A DNA stretch of 64,000 nucleotides, taken from assembly GCA_947245585.1 (NCBI GenBank), contig CAMXPV010000004.1, positions 48,578 to 112,577 of the forward strand. The letters are read 5' to 3'. Every line of letters begins with the position of its first letter. The stretch's first letter is position 1. The notes beneath the pieces were generated by a model. The model searched no databases and was not told the origin of the DNA. It saw only the letters and a program-made list of their open reading frames with translations. Of this stretch, positions 15,968 through 24,851 are shown one piece after another. This stretch comes from an uncultured Lachnospiraceae bacterium (lineage in GTDB: Bacteria; Bacillota; Clostridia; Lachnospirales; Lachnospiraceae). The position numbers and the translations under genes were made by a program.

Positions 15968-18841
15968 TCAATCGGCGCCTATTACACCTCCGGCCAAAGT
16001 GCCCGCCGTACCGGTGATGATTTCACTTTCCTCTTTCAGTCCGTAATAATACTCATATACATCCCTGGCAATCTGGGCCGCATAGTCGGATGTATAGCCG
16101 TTTGCCACACGCACCGTCACCGAAATCTCCGGTTCCTCAAAGGGCGCGTAGCTGACAAAGAGCGCGTGGTTAGGGCGGTTCCTGTTCTCCTGGGCGGTAC
16201 CGGTCTTTCCCGCTACGTTTACCTCAAGATCCGCAAAGTAGGTTTTACCCTCCACCACCCTGCGCATGCCGGTATGAATGGCATCCCAGTAAGCCTGATC
16301 TATATCAATCCGGTTTCTCACGGTCGCCTCATTATCCCGGACCAGTTTGCCGCTCTGATCCTCCACCTTATCCACCAGAGTTAGATTATAACATGTCCCG
16401 CTGTTGGCAACGGTTGTAACGTATCGCGCAAGTCCGGCTGTTGTATAGTTGTTTGTACCATGCCCGATGGCGGAACGGACTGCGTCAAGATTGGAAACTT
16501 CCGGCGCATACTCCTCGATCTCAATACCGGAGGTCTCGGACAGTCCATACATATCCGCATATTTAGCCAGTTTTTGCAGCCCCACATTATCATTGTAGGT
16601 GTCGCCCACAATGCTCATGCGATACCCCACCTCATAAAAGAACCAGTTACAGGAATGCTGAATACCGCCTGTCACGTTTAAAGGCCCATGCCCGTAACTG
16701 TTCCAACACCTGGGAGGTGTCGGAACTTTGTCAAAAAGACCCACACAGTTTATGGTCTCCGTAAGCGTGATCACGCCCTCCATCAGTCCCGCTGTTGCCG
16801 ACACCGGCTTGAAGGTGGAACCCGGCGCCGTTCGCTGTTGGGTTGCATAGTTTAACATCGGAGAGGATAAGTCACTTCTCAGGCTTGCAAAATAGGCCGC
16901 ATCCACGCCGTTTGCCATGCGGTTATTGTCGTAACTCGGATAGGAGGCCAATGCCCTCACCTCCCCCGTGTTCACGTCGGTCACCACAATGGAGCCGGAA
17001 TACGGATCAAGCGCCAGCTGTGACGGTGTGAGATCCAGATTCTGAATCCGGTTCCGGATGAAAGCGTAGGGTGTTACCGCGCCGGCTTCAAACTGGGCAA
17101 TCTCCTCCTCCGGGGGCTCCACAATCCCCTGTTCCAGAAGAAGCTCGCAGATCTGCCTGCCCGTCAGCTCATCGTTCAGGATCATATAGCGGTAAATTTT
17201 CTTGTCAAAATCAACATCATGATCCAGTACATTAAAGATGTAATCCAAGATCTTATTATAGATCTCTACAGAATCCGAATAGCGCGAATCGATATCCAAT
17301 TTAGCTACGTTAATCCAGTTCTGGGCAATGGCATAATTCAAATACTCATTCAGGCTGATCACTTCATCCGTGGTCCATGCAATATAAGTTTCGTCGCTTT
17401 CGTCAACCACATCTCTCATCAGAATATCGCGGTCATAAAGCGTGGCCACCACATAACTCTCATAAACCTGATATTCCTCCGTCAGTATTTCATAGGGCGA
17501 ACAGCTCTCCGTCAGCTCATCCCGAAGCGTGGCAAACACCCGTGCCTTCTTATCCAGATAAGCCGCCTGTACAGCCTGTTCCGCATCTCCTGCATACTCA
17601 GAGGTAAAATGGGAAGTGTCAATCACATTGTTGTTGATGCAGGCATAATACACATCATAGATCGGAATGGGGATATTCCCGCCGCTCCCCCCTTCCGGAG
17701 GCGTATATTCCTTGATATTCTGTATCTTCGCCAAAAGAATGCCGGCCAATTTCGATTCCAGTATATGATAACAGGCCTTTTGCAGCCCGGTGTCCAATGT
17801 CAGCGTAATGTCATTTCCCGCTGCCGGCTCCACCCGCTCCCTGGTCTCCACCACCTTACCCATATTATCCACATAAACGGTCTCGGAACCCTTTTTTCCC
17901 TGCAGTTCCATCTCCATAGAAGCTTCGATTCCCGATTTTCCAACGGTATCGTTCAGGTCGTAAGACGGGTCTTCCTCCTGCAGTTTTAACAGCTCCTCCT
18001 GATCCACCCGGCCTGTGTAGCCGATTACCTGAGAAAAATAAATACTCTCGTTATACTTTCGGACCGTTCCCTCTGCAATGGATACCCCGTCCAGAGTATC
18101 CGCATTCTCCATGATAACGGCAACCGTCTCCTGGGAAACATTCTCCGCTACCGTTGTGGCGATGTAACGCTGATAGCTGTTGGCGCTCATGGCATAGCGG
18201 ATCGTAATAATCTTAAGCACTTCCTCCTTGGAGAACCCAAGCCCTTCCACGAAACTGGACGAGTCCTCGTCATCCGTATAATCGCCAATGCCATATCGGC
18301 TTGTCCCGCACAGATATTCAATCACTTCGTCGGGAGATGCCGTTCTCTCCCGCTCCTTCAGATCATCCGTAGAGGCATATCCGTAAATATCCGCCAGAAA
18401 ACGCAAAAGCTGCGTGCCTTCCACATCATACGCATACTCCCCGTTTCTGTCAATCTCTATGTGGAAATCACTGATCACGCGGTCTCCGCTTTTCTCAATC
18501 ATGGCGATCAGCCTGCGGATGGTATTGTTCAGGTTCGCATTCTTTTTCCGTCCCGACTCGTATACGTCCTCGATTGTCACAGAGTACGCCAGTTCATTGT
18601 AAGCCAAAAGTTTTCCATCCCTGTCCATAATATTGCCTCTGGTTGCAGGAAGGGTCCTCTCCTTGGTAATTCTCAGCTGAAAGTTATTGTAATACTCCTC
18701 TCCATCTACAATCTGCAGCTGAAAAATGCAGGAAATAAGATAACCGCCCATGCCGAGAATAACAATCATCAAAACCAACAGGCGCGAGGTAACCATATTC
18801 ATGAAGTTTTCTTTAAAGTGCTCTAACAGTTCCTCAAACAA
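15968..18841 (-). CDS. mrdA: Penicillin-binding protein 2 (class B transpeptidase) with a large insertion
   Basis: 957 residues against roughly 600-700 in typical members. One N-terminal span (about 20-42), the pedestal domain (TRGNIMDRDG near 54-63), then the transpeptidase with STFK (about 695), SCN (about 754) and KTGTAQ (about 878). Between LTLDTGLQ (about 350) and LDPYSGSIVVTDVNTGEV (about 625) there is about 250 residues of acidic, Tyr-rich sequence not found in standard PBP2. It cross-links peptidoglycan with RodA in the elongation machinery. It overlaps mreD by 8 nt. Confidence 0.9.
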   Translation of the reverse strand: MFEELLEHFKENFMNMVTSRLLVLMIVILGMGGYLISCIFQLQIVDGEEYYNNFQLRITKERTLPATRGNIMDRDGKLLAYNELAYSVTIEDVYESGRKKNANLNNTIRRLIAMIEKSGDRVISDFHIEIDRNGEYAYDVEGTQLLRFLADIYGYASTDDLKERERTASPDEVIEYLCGTSRYGIGDYTDDEDSSSFVEGLGFSKEEVLKIITIRYAMSANSYQRYIATTVAENVSQETVAVIMENADTLDGVSIAEGTVRKYNESIYFSQVIGYTGRVDQEELLKLQEEDPSYDLNDTVGKSGIEASMEMELQGKKGSETVYVDNMGKVVETRERVEPAAGNDITLTLDTGLQKACYHILESKLAGILLAKIQNIKEYTPPEGGSGGNIPIPIYDVYYACINNNVIDTSHFTSEYAGDAEQAVQAAYLDKKARVFATLRDELTESCSPYEILTEEYQVYESYVVATLYDRDILMRDVVDESDETYIAWTTDEVISLNEYLNYAIAQNWINVAKLDIDSRYSDSVEIYNKILDYIFNVLDHDVDFDKKIYRYMILNDELTGRQICELLLEQGIVEPPEEEIAQFEAGAVTPYAFIRNRIQNLDLTPSQLALDPYSGSIVVTDVNTGEVRALASYPSYDNNRMANGVDAAYFASLRSDLSSPMLNYATQQRTAPGSTFKPVSATAGLMEGVITLTETINCVGLFDKVPTPPRCWNSYGHGPLNVTGGIQHSCNWFFYEVGYRMSIVGDTYNDNVGLQKLAKYADMYGLSETSGIEIEEYAPEVSNLDAVRSAIGHGTNNYTTAGLARYVTTVANSGTCYNLTLVDKVEDQSGKLVRDNEATVRNRIDIDQAYWDAIHTGMRRVVEGKTYFADLEVNVAGKTGTAQENRNRPNHALFVSYAPFEEPEISVTVRVANGYTSDYAAQIARDVYEYYYGLKEESEIITGTAGTLAGGVIGAD

Positions 18842-19358
18842 ACTTCTTTCCGCTCCTTAGTTCGCTGCGCTCAAGTCCCGTATTAATCCAGAGGATGAGC
18901 GGATATAAAAGCAGGGTAACCGCAATCGTGTACACGATTTCCGGCAGGATAACGTGCAGGACATAGTATGTAAACTCAAAACGTCCCCGCAGAAGAAACA
19001 GGATCACATAGCAGCCGATTCCATAGAGAAAATCGCTGCACAATATAAGTGCCACGGGCAGTTTGATGTCCTGTGGATAAAAAATCGCCGCAAACTTGCC
19101 GTTCATATAGCCGATGTACATATACAAAAGTGCATAAAAACCGATCACGCTGGCAAAGAAGATATCCACCAGAAGACCGCAGAAAAACCCGATCAAAAGT
19201 CCCGTCTTCTCCCCCCGCATAAAACCAAACGAAGCCGTCAGCACAATCAGAAGATTGGGGACAATACCGCCGAAGGCCAGCGCCCGAAACACCGTGCACT
19301 GCAGCAGAAAACATATAAAAATCAATAATGCGGTGATAATACCACGTTTCACAATCAT
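18834..19358 (-). CDS. mreD: Rod shape-determining protein MreD
   Basis: 174 residues, five to six membrane helices covering nearly all the chain, with the family's IVPNLLIVLTASFGFMRG near residues 32-49 and GFFCGLLVDIFF near 57-68. MreD is an inner-membrane part of the elongasome. It sits between mreC (4 nt) and the PBP2 gene (overlap), the classical order. Confidence 0.92.
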   Translation of the reverse strand: MIVKRGIITALLIFICFLLQCTVFRALAFGGIVPNLLIVLTASFGFMRGEKTGLLIGFFCGLLVDIFFASVIGFYALLYMYIGYMNGKFAAIFYPQDIKLPVALILCSDFLYGIGCYVILFLLRGRFEFTYYVLHVILPEIVYTIAVTLLLYPLILWINTGLERSELRSGKKFV

Positions 19359-19362
19359 CCTC

Positions 19363-20232
19363 CTAGTCCGGCACCGTCTGTTTCAACTCCATAATCACCA
19401 AAACCTCCTCCAGATGCTCAAAATCCACAGCCGGCGTTATGTAACCGGACTTAGTAAGGTTGTTTGCATCCGGAGATATGGTATTGATATAACCGATCAG
19501 AATACCCGGCAGATACTTATCACTGATGTCGGAGGTAACCACCTTGTCTCCCTCCACCACCACATCGTCGCTGTCAACCAACTGCCCGAACTCGATGACA
19601 CCGGAGGCGTAGGTTTTGAGATTGCCGGAAACAACCATGCGGTCGGCGCTGGAAAGCACCATGGCGCTGACGTTAGAATCGTCCGCAATGATAGACTTTA
19701 CCTTCGCCCAGTTTGGCCCAACATCCACCACACGGCCCACCAAACCGCTTCCCGCCATCACGTTCATATCCACAGCGATGCCGTCGCCTGCGCCCTTGTT
19801 GATCACAAAGGAGTAAAACCAATTGCCGGAATCCCTTGCGATGATCCGTGCCCCCGTCTTTTCATACTCATCGTACTGGGCATCCAAACTGTAGAGTTCC
19901 CGCAGGTTCGTCAGCTCATAGCGGTCCTGTTGGAGTCTGGTATTCTCAATGGTGAGTTCATCCACCTGCTGCTTCAGCATTTCATTCTGCTCCAAAAGCT
20001 CCCTGATCTGCACCAGTTCCTCCGACCGGCCCGACAGCCAGCTTCCCACCACGCTGATCCCCTCCTCAAAGGGAATCACGATATAGCCTGCAACAACCGA
20101 GAGGGGCCCGCTGAACACCTTCGTGTTGAAGGTGAGCAGTACCATGGCCGTGCAGAGGATTGTTAAAATAAAAAGGAGATATTTACCGGGTAATGTAAAT
20201 TTCTCTCCTTTTTTCTTGACGATTGGACTCAT
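19363..20232 (-). CDS. mreC: Rod shape-determining protein MreC
   Basis: 289 residues. A basic N-terminus and one membrane span (about 18-38), a coiled coil (about 68-110, LEQNEMLKQQVDELTIEN), then the beta domains with NKGAGDGIAVDMNVMAGSGLVG (about 140-161) typical of MreC. It bridges MreB inside with PBP2 outside. It overlaps the mreB 3' end by 4 nt. Confidence 0.94.
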   Translation of the reverse strand: MSPIVKKKGEKFTLPGKYLLFILTILCTAMVLLTFNTKVFSGPLSVVAGYIVIPFEEGISVVGSWLSGRSEELVQIRELLEQNEMLKQQVDELTIENTRLQQDRYELTNLRELYSLDAQYDEYEKTGARIIARDSGNWFYSFVINKGAGDGIAVDMNVMAGSGLVGRVVDVGPNWAKVKSIIADDSNVSAMVLSSADRMVVSGNLKTYASGVIEFGQLVDSDDVVVEGDKVVTSDISDKYLPGILIGYINTISPDANNLTKSGYITPAVDFEHLEEVLVIMELKQTVPD

Positions 20233-21239
20233 TTACTCATTCCTTCTATCGCGTAAGCTATCGTTTTATAATTATCTTCCTTGATAATTTTTGCAAGACC
20301 GAGAGCTACGCTGGTCACTGGATTCTCAGAAACATTCACCTGCAGTCCCGTGCCTTTGCTCATGAGAAGCGCGAGCCGGTTGACTTGGGAAGCGCCGCCG
20401 GTCAGGTAAACGCCATGCCGGTAAATATCCGCCGCAAGCTCCGGCGGCGTGCGCTCCAGAATCACCTTGATATTATCTATGATGGAGTTGAAATGCTCCA
20501 CAAGGCATTCGTTCACAAGATCGGTGGGAATCTCCCGCTCCACGGGAAGCCCCGTCACAATATCCCGGCCATAAACCACGGCGCCTTCCCTGTCCTGTTC
20601 AAGCTCATGCAGCGAAACCTTAACAACCTCCGCCGTCTTTCCGCCGATGATCAGACTGTATTCACGGCGCACCGCAGCCTTGATGGCCTCATCAAACTTC
20701 CGTCCCCCCACTTTGATCAGACGGCTTAAAACGATGCCGCCGAGAGACAGAATGGATATTTCTGTGGTGTCAAAGCCAACGTTAACCACAAGAACACCCT
20801 GGGAATTCTTCACGTCAATGCCAAGACCCAGACCGTCCGCCACAGCTTTATCCACCATCATGACCTTTCTGGCCTTCACGTTGGATTCCTTGATCAGATC
20901 CTTAAAGGCGCGCTTCTCCACTTCCGTCACATCCCACGGAACCGCGATATAGTAATCCGCCGGACGCACGTTATTACGCATCATACCGTTTAAGAAGTAT
21001 TTGATCAGTGTCTCCATGTTCTGGATGTCCGCGATCACGCCGTTGCTGAGCGGGTAAGTGATACTGATATTGCTGGGCGCTTTCTCATACATCTCAAAAG
21101 CCGCATCCCCGTATGCGAAAAGCGTCTTCTTATTCTCGATGGCGATCATGTTTTTCTCTACAAAAACATCATCGTCCGCGCGGTTATAGATCTTGATATT
21201 GCTGGTGCCAAGGTCAATTCCAAATGCGTTGTTTGCCAA
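20229..21239 (-). CDS. mreB: Actin-like cell shape protein MreB
   Basis: 336 residues. Phosphate-1 motif FGIDLGTSNIKIY (about 6-18), connect region AVPWDVTEVEKRA, phosphate-2 NVGFDTTEISI (about 160-170) and the adenosine motif LTGGASQVNRLA (about 280-291) define an MreB/Mbl. The second motif has VNVGFDTTE instead of the common VDIGGGTTD. MreB filaments guide the elongation machinery. Confidence 0.92.
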   Translation of the reverse strand: MANNAFGIDLGTSNIKIYNRADDDVFVEKNMIAIENKKTLFAYGDAAFEMYEKAPSNISITYPLSNGVIADIQNMETLIKYFLNGMMRNNVRPADYYIAVPWDVTEVEKRAFKDLIKESNVKARKVMMVDKAVADGLGLGIDVKNSQGVLVVNVGFDTTEISILSLGGIVLSRLIKVGGRKFDEAIKAAVRREYSLIIGGKTAEVVKVSLHELEQDREGAVVYGRDIVTGLPVEREIPTDLVNECLVEHFNSIIDNIKVILERTPPELAADIYRHGVYLTGGASQVNRLALLMSKGTGLQVNVSENPVTSVALGLAKIIKEDNYKTIAYAIEGMSK

Positions 21240-21256
21240 GGTAAGTGTACCCCTTT

Positions 21257-21973
21257 CTATGATATATCTGTCAGTAATTTACTCTCTTTAAAACTGAAAT
21301 AACTGTTGTCTCCGAGAATAATATGATCCACCAACGGGATATCCGTAAGCGCTCCCGTCCGCACGATACGGTCCGTGACCAAAAGATCGTTCTCGCTGGG
21401 AAGCGGCTCGCCGCCCGGATGGTTGTGCAGCAGCATAATGTTTGCCGCCCCGCTCCTAAAAGCCTGCGTAAAGACCTCCCTCGGCGACAGGAGCGCAGCG
21501 TCCGCCGTCCCCTTGGAGATAATCTCCTCACCGATCAAGTGCAGTCCCGAATCAAAGAGCAGAAGCAGGATATGCTCCACACTCTCGTGGCGCAGCCGCT
21601 CCATGTAGTAATCCGCAACGGATGCCGGGTCATGAAAGGAAAGCCCGTTCTTTGCCTTCGCCCTCGCCATTCTCTTGGCGAACTCCGCAACGGCTTTGAG
21701 CTGAACCGCCTTCACCTCCCCGATTCCCTCTATCCTCTGCAGTTCCTGTACGGATATACGGTACAGGCCAAGCAGTCCGTTCCCATATCCGGCCGTCCGC
21801 GCAAGAACCCGCTCTCCCAGTTCCCTGGCGCTCATGCCCTTCGTTCCGGTCCGAAGAAGAATCGCGAGAAGTTCCGAGTCCGTAAGGCTCTCGCTCCCAT
21901 AGGCAGCAAATTTCTCATATGGAAGATTTTGCTGCCTGTAATATTCATTGTTCTCATACTTGCCTGATTTCAT
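21257..21973 (-). CDS. radC: RadC family protein (MPN/JAB metalloprotease-like)
   Basis: 238 residues from ATG 21973 (MKSGKYENNEYYRQQ), chosen because homologues begin shortly before PYEKF; an earlier ATG at 22027 exists. N-terminal helix-hairpin-helix region (RIEGIGEVKAVQLKA, about 90-104), then the JAMM signature HNHPGGEPLPSENDL (about 186-200) with its two His and Asp metal ligands. The cellular role is unclear despite the name. Position before mreB is widespread in Firmicutes. Confidence 0.9.
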   Translation of the reverse strand: MKSGKYENNEYYRQQNLPYEKFAAYGSESLTDSELLAILLRTGTKGMSARELGERVLARTAGYGNGLLGLYRISVQELQRIEGIGEVKAVQLKAVAEFAKRMARAKAKNGLSFHDPASVADYYMERLRHESVEHILLLLFDSGLHLIGEEIISKGTADAALLSPREVFTQAFRSGAANIMLLHNHPGGEPLPSENDLLVTDRIVRTGALTDIPLVDHIILGDNSYFSFKESKLLTDIS

Positions 21974-22060
21974 GCAGTCTCTTTCCCGACAGCTTCTCTC
22001 CAAAAAGTCCGGGCAGTTCTTCAACATGGATATCTATGGCTGTTTCAGCCCGCCAGATCA

Positions 22061-22306
22061 CTAGATCATGCGGTATATTATAATCGCCATGGCAATTCCC
22101 AAAATGCTTGCTATGGTAATTTTTATCGACAGGGCAAAGGTGACACTCAGAATCCCCAGATCCAGAACCAACGGCTGCGACAGGCCAAAAGACTGCCCAT
22201 AGTTCAGCCATGTGGACGGAAAAAGGCTTCCGATAAAGCCGCCGATCACAATTCCCGCCAGAATCAGCAGGAAACAGGCCCAATTGTTTTTGCGCATAAA
22301 AAGCAT
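22061..22306 (-). CDS. DUF4321 small membrane protein
   Basis: 81 residues with two membrane helices: WACFLLILAGIVIGGFIG (about 8-25) and a C-terminal one (LSIKITIASILGIAMAIIIY). The pattern GIVIGGFIG...LNYG matches DUF4321 proteins often found beside radC/mreB in Clostridia. AAGGAG lies 3 nt before ATG 22306; a second ATG at 22297 is possible. Function unknown. Confidence 0.75.
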   Translation of the reverse strand: MLFMRKNNWACFLLILAGIVIGGFIGSLFPSTWLNYGQSFGLSQPLVLDLGILSVTFALSIKITIASILGIAMAIIIYRMI

Positions 22307-22376
22307 AATCTCCTTTCTCCAACGCTCATTTTAACACAATCGGATTTTGATGTACATAAAAAATGAAATATTTTCC

Positions 22377-22535
22377 AACAGTTCAGCCAGACCGAAGGAA
22401 ATCGGGAAATTGTGCTTGCACGAATTTAACGGTTTTCTGACGGTCTGAGGGAACGCCATTTTATGAGCAAAGGCAGCGGCACAGCCGCGAAAAGCACGTC
22501 AGTGCGGCTTTGCGAATGGCGTGGGCTGAACTGTT
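22377..22535. repeat. 159-bp palindromic element with 12-bp terminal inverted repeats
   Basis: AACAGTTCAGCC (22377-22388) is mirrored by GGCTGAACTGTT (22524-22535). Inside lie two further arms: CAGACCG/CGGTCTG (22388-22394 and 22441-22447) and ACGCCATT/AATGGCGT (22453-22460 and 22515-22522), the latter with an inner GCGGC-ACA-GCCGC hairpin (22476-22488). The right end supplies the AA of the TAA stop of the neighbouring PLP-enzyme gene. No ORF inside. A related 33-bp end piece lies at 56062-56094. It fills most of the 227-bp gap. Confidence 0.75.
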
Positions 22536-23892
22536 ACGATTCTATACGGCATATTCCCCGCTCCACCAGATTCTGCAGACTCTTCAAAATACCCAGTTTG
22601 GCATGGGGGAAGGTCAGTCCGCCCTGAAAGTAGACCGCATAGGGCGGCGCGATGGGGCCGTCCGCGGAGAGTTCAATGGAAGAACCGGACACAAACGCGC
22701 CCGCCGCCATAATCACCTTAGAGTCATAGCCTGGCATATCCCATGGTTCCGGCTTCACAAAGCTGTCCACCGGAGCCGCGGCCTGAATCCCCTCACAGAA
22801 AGCGATGACCCCCTCCGGCGAGCCAAAGGTTACGGCCTGAATAATGTCGTGGCGGCTCTCTGACCCGTCCGGCACCACGGCAAACCCCAGTTTCTCGTAG
22901 ATATTCGCCGCAAAAACGGCCCCCTTCAGGGCGGATGCCGTTACCGTTGGCGCCAGAAACAGCCCTTGATAGAAAGCGGAAAGCACGCCGAGAGAAGCGC
23001 CCACCTCCTTGGCCAGTCCCGGCGAGGTCAGCCGACAGGCCGCGTTCTCCACGCACTCTCTCTTCCCGGCAATGTAACCGCCGATGGGCGCAAGCCCGCC
23101 GCCGGGGTTCTTAATCAGTGACCCAACCACCATATCCGCTCCAACCTCGGAAGGTTCCCTGGTTTCCACAAACTCCCCATAGCAGTTATCCACCATCACC
23201 AACACATCCGGTTTGACCTGCTTCACAAAGGAAATCAGCTCGCCGATCCGCGCCACGGACAGGGTTGGCCGTGTCTGGTAGCCTTTGGAGCGCTGTATGG
23301 TAACCATCTTTGTTCTCTCCCCAATCGCCGCCCGGATGCCTTCGTAGTCAAAACTGCCATCAGGCAGAAGGTCCACCTGCCTGTAGGTAATGCCATACTC
23401 CGCAAGGGAACCTCTGGAGGGACGGATGCCGATCACCTCCTCCAGGGTATCGTAGGGTTTGCCAACCGGCGAAAGAAGCTCGTCGCCGGGCCGCAGATTA
23501 CTCATCAGGGCCAGCGCTAACGCGTGGGTGCCGCAGGTAATCTGGGGCCGTACCAACGCGTCCTCCGTACAAAAAACATCAGCGTACACGGCCTCCAGTG
23601 TGTCTCGTCCCAGGTCATTATAACCGTAGCCCGTGGTTCCAAGCAGACAGGCCTCGCTCACGTTCGCCTTCTGCATGGCCCCTATCACCTTGAGCTGATT
23701 GTACTCCGCCGTCTGATCCATCTGCGCAAACCGCGGCGTAAGAGTCTCAAGGATCTTTTCCCCAAAACGGATAACCTCCTCTGAAATGCCAAACTTTTTG
23801 TATTGTTCCGACAACTGCATCCTTTGCATCTCCATTTCTTGCTTTTTTTGCCTTGTGCATTTTGTATAAATCCCATCGGGAATTTTCGACAA
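22534..23892 (-). CDS. Methionine gamma-lyase-like PLP enzyme (YnbB/aluminium-resistance family)
   Basis: Up to 452 residues. Fold-I PLP enzyme: CGTHALALALMSNLRPGDELL (split around residues 119-139) and the PLP-lysine stretch SLIKNPGGGLAPIGGYIAG near residue 258 identify the YnbB/Alr family, related to Cys/Met metabolism lyases. The reaction is not established. The longest reading starts at TTG 23892, 4 nt behind miaA; ATGs at 23835, 23829 and 23820 are more natural starts, since homologues begin near MQLSEQYKKFGI. The stop codon is partly formed by the end of the palindromic element. Confidence 0.85.
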   Translation of the reverse strand: MSKIPDGIYTKCTRQKKQEMEMQRMQLSEQYKKFGISEEVIRFGEKILETLTPRFAQMDQTAEYNQLKVIGAMQKANVSEACLLGTTGYGYNDLGRDTLEAVYADVFCTEDALVRPQITCGTHALALALMSNLRPGDELLSPVGKPYDTLEEVIGIRPSRGSLAEYGITYRQVDLLPDGSFDYEGIRAAIGERTKMVTIQRSKGYQTRPTLSVARIGELISFVKQVKPDVLVMVDNCYGEFVETREPSEVGADMVVGSLIKNPGGGLAPIGGYIAGKRECVENAACRLTSPGLAKEVGASLGVLSAFYQGLFLAPTVTASALKGAVFAANIYEKLGFAVVPDGSESRHDIIQAVTFGSPEGVIAFCEGIQAAAPVDSFVKPEPWDMPGYDSKVIMAAGAFVSGSSIELSADGPIAPPYAVYFQGGLTFPHAKLGILKSLQNLVERGICRIES

Positions 23893-23896
23893 ATCC

Positions 23897-24847
23897 TTAC
23901 AGGATTATCCCTTTTTCGTGCAGGAAATCCTGCATAGTCTGCCGTATCTTTTGACCATCATGGTCAAAAACGTTTTTTTCTATCCAAATAACCTCTTTTT
24001 CGCGCCGAAACCAGGTGAGCTGTCTTTTTGCAAAATGTCTGGTGTCCCGTTTTATCAGGTACACAGCTTCCTCCAACGATATTTCTCCCTCCAGGTAGGA
24101 CAAAATCTCCTTATACCCCAGCCCCTGCATGGAAACCATACCCTTATGACACCCCATTGCCTGTAATGCGCGCACCTCCTCCACCAGTCCTTTCTCCATC
24201 ATCAAGTCCACCCGCGCGTCAATCCGCCGATAAATGCTGTCCCGGTCATCGTTTAAGACAAAATAAGCGGATTGGTAGCAGGCGCTGTTTTGTCTTTGCT
24301 CCCGGTTGTGGTCAGATATCTTTTTTCCGGTCTTCTCGTAAAACTCAATGGCACGGATTACCCGTTTGATATTGTGGGCATGAATGCTCTCGCAGGATTC
24401 CGGGTCCACCGCGCGGAGCTTCTCATAAAGAACCTCAGCCCCCTCCCTCTCTGCAAGCTCCTCCAGAGAGCGCCGAAGCGCCGTGTCCTCGTCATTCTCC
24501 GTAAAATCGATATCGTAAAGAAGGGCCTGAATATAAAAGCCGGTGCCGCCCACAAGGATGGGAATATGGCCGCGCTCCAAAATCTCCGCCGCCGCCTGTC
24601 TTGCCATCTGCTGAAACAGCACCACATTAAACTCCTCCGTTGGCTCCAACACATCGATCAGATGATGAGGCACGCCCTCCATCTCCTCCCTCGTCACCTT
24701 GGCGGAGCCGATATTCATATGGCGGTACACCTGCATGGAGTCGGCGGAGATAATCTCCCCGCCTATATCCTTTGCCAATGACACGGACAACGCCGTCTTT
24801 CCCACCGCCGTCGGGCCTGTCAAAATCACCAGAGGTCTCTTTTCCAT
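23897..24847 (-). CDS. miaA: tRNA dimethylallyltransferase
   Basis: 316 residues. P-loop GPTAVGKTALS (about 11-21), SADSMQVYRHMNIGSAK (about 36-52), and LVGGTGFYIQAL (about 100-111) are MiaA signatures. It transfers a dimethylallyl group to A37 of tRNAs reading UNN codons. It follows mutL by 4 nt; MiaB, which acts next on the same base, is encoded two genes upstream at 29362-30837. Confidence 0.96.
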   Translation of the reverse strand: MEKRPLVILTGPTAVGKTALSVSLAKDIGGEIISADSMQVYRHMNIGSAKVTREEMEGVPHHLIDVLEPTEEFNVVLFQQMARQAAAEILERGHIPILVGGTGFYIQALLYDIDFTENDEDTALRRSLEELAEREGAEVLYEKLRAVDPESCESIHAHNIKRVIRAIEFYEKTGKKISDHNREQRQNSACYQSAYFVLNDDRDSIYRRIDARVDLMMEKGLVEEVRALQAMGCHKGMVSMQGLGYKEILSYLEGEISLEEAVYLIKRDTRHFAKRQLTWFRREKEVIWIEKNVFDHDGQKIRQTMQDFLHEKGIIL

Positions 24848-24851
24848 TCGC

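Noticed and set aside
17219..17989. 256-codon plus-strand open frame
   Set aside because: Antisense to the PBP2 insertion; His/Ile-rich shadow of a real gene.
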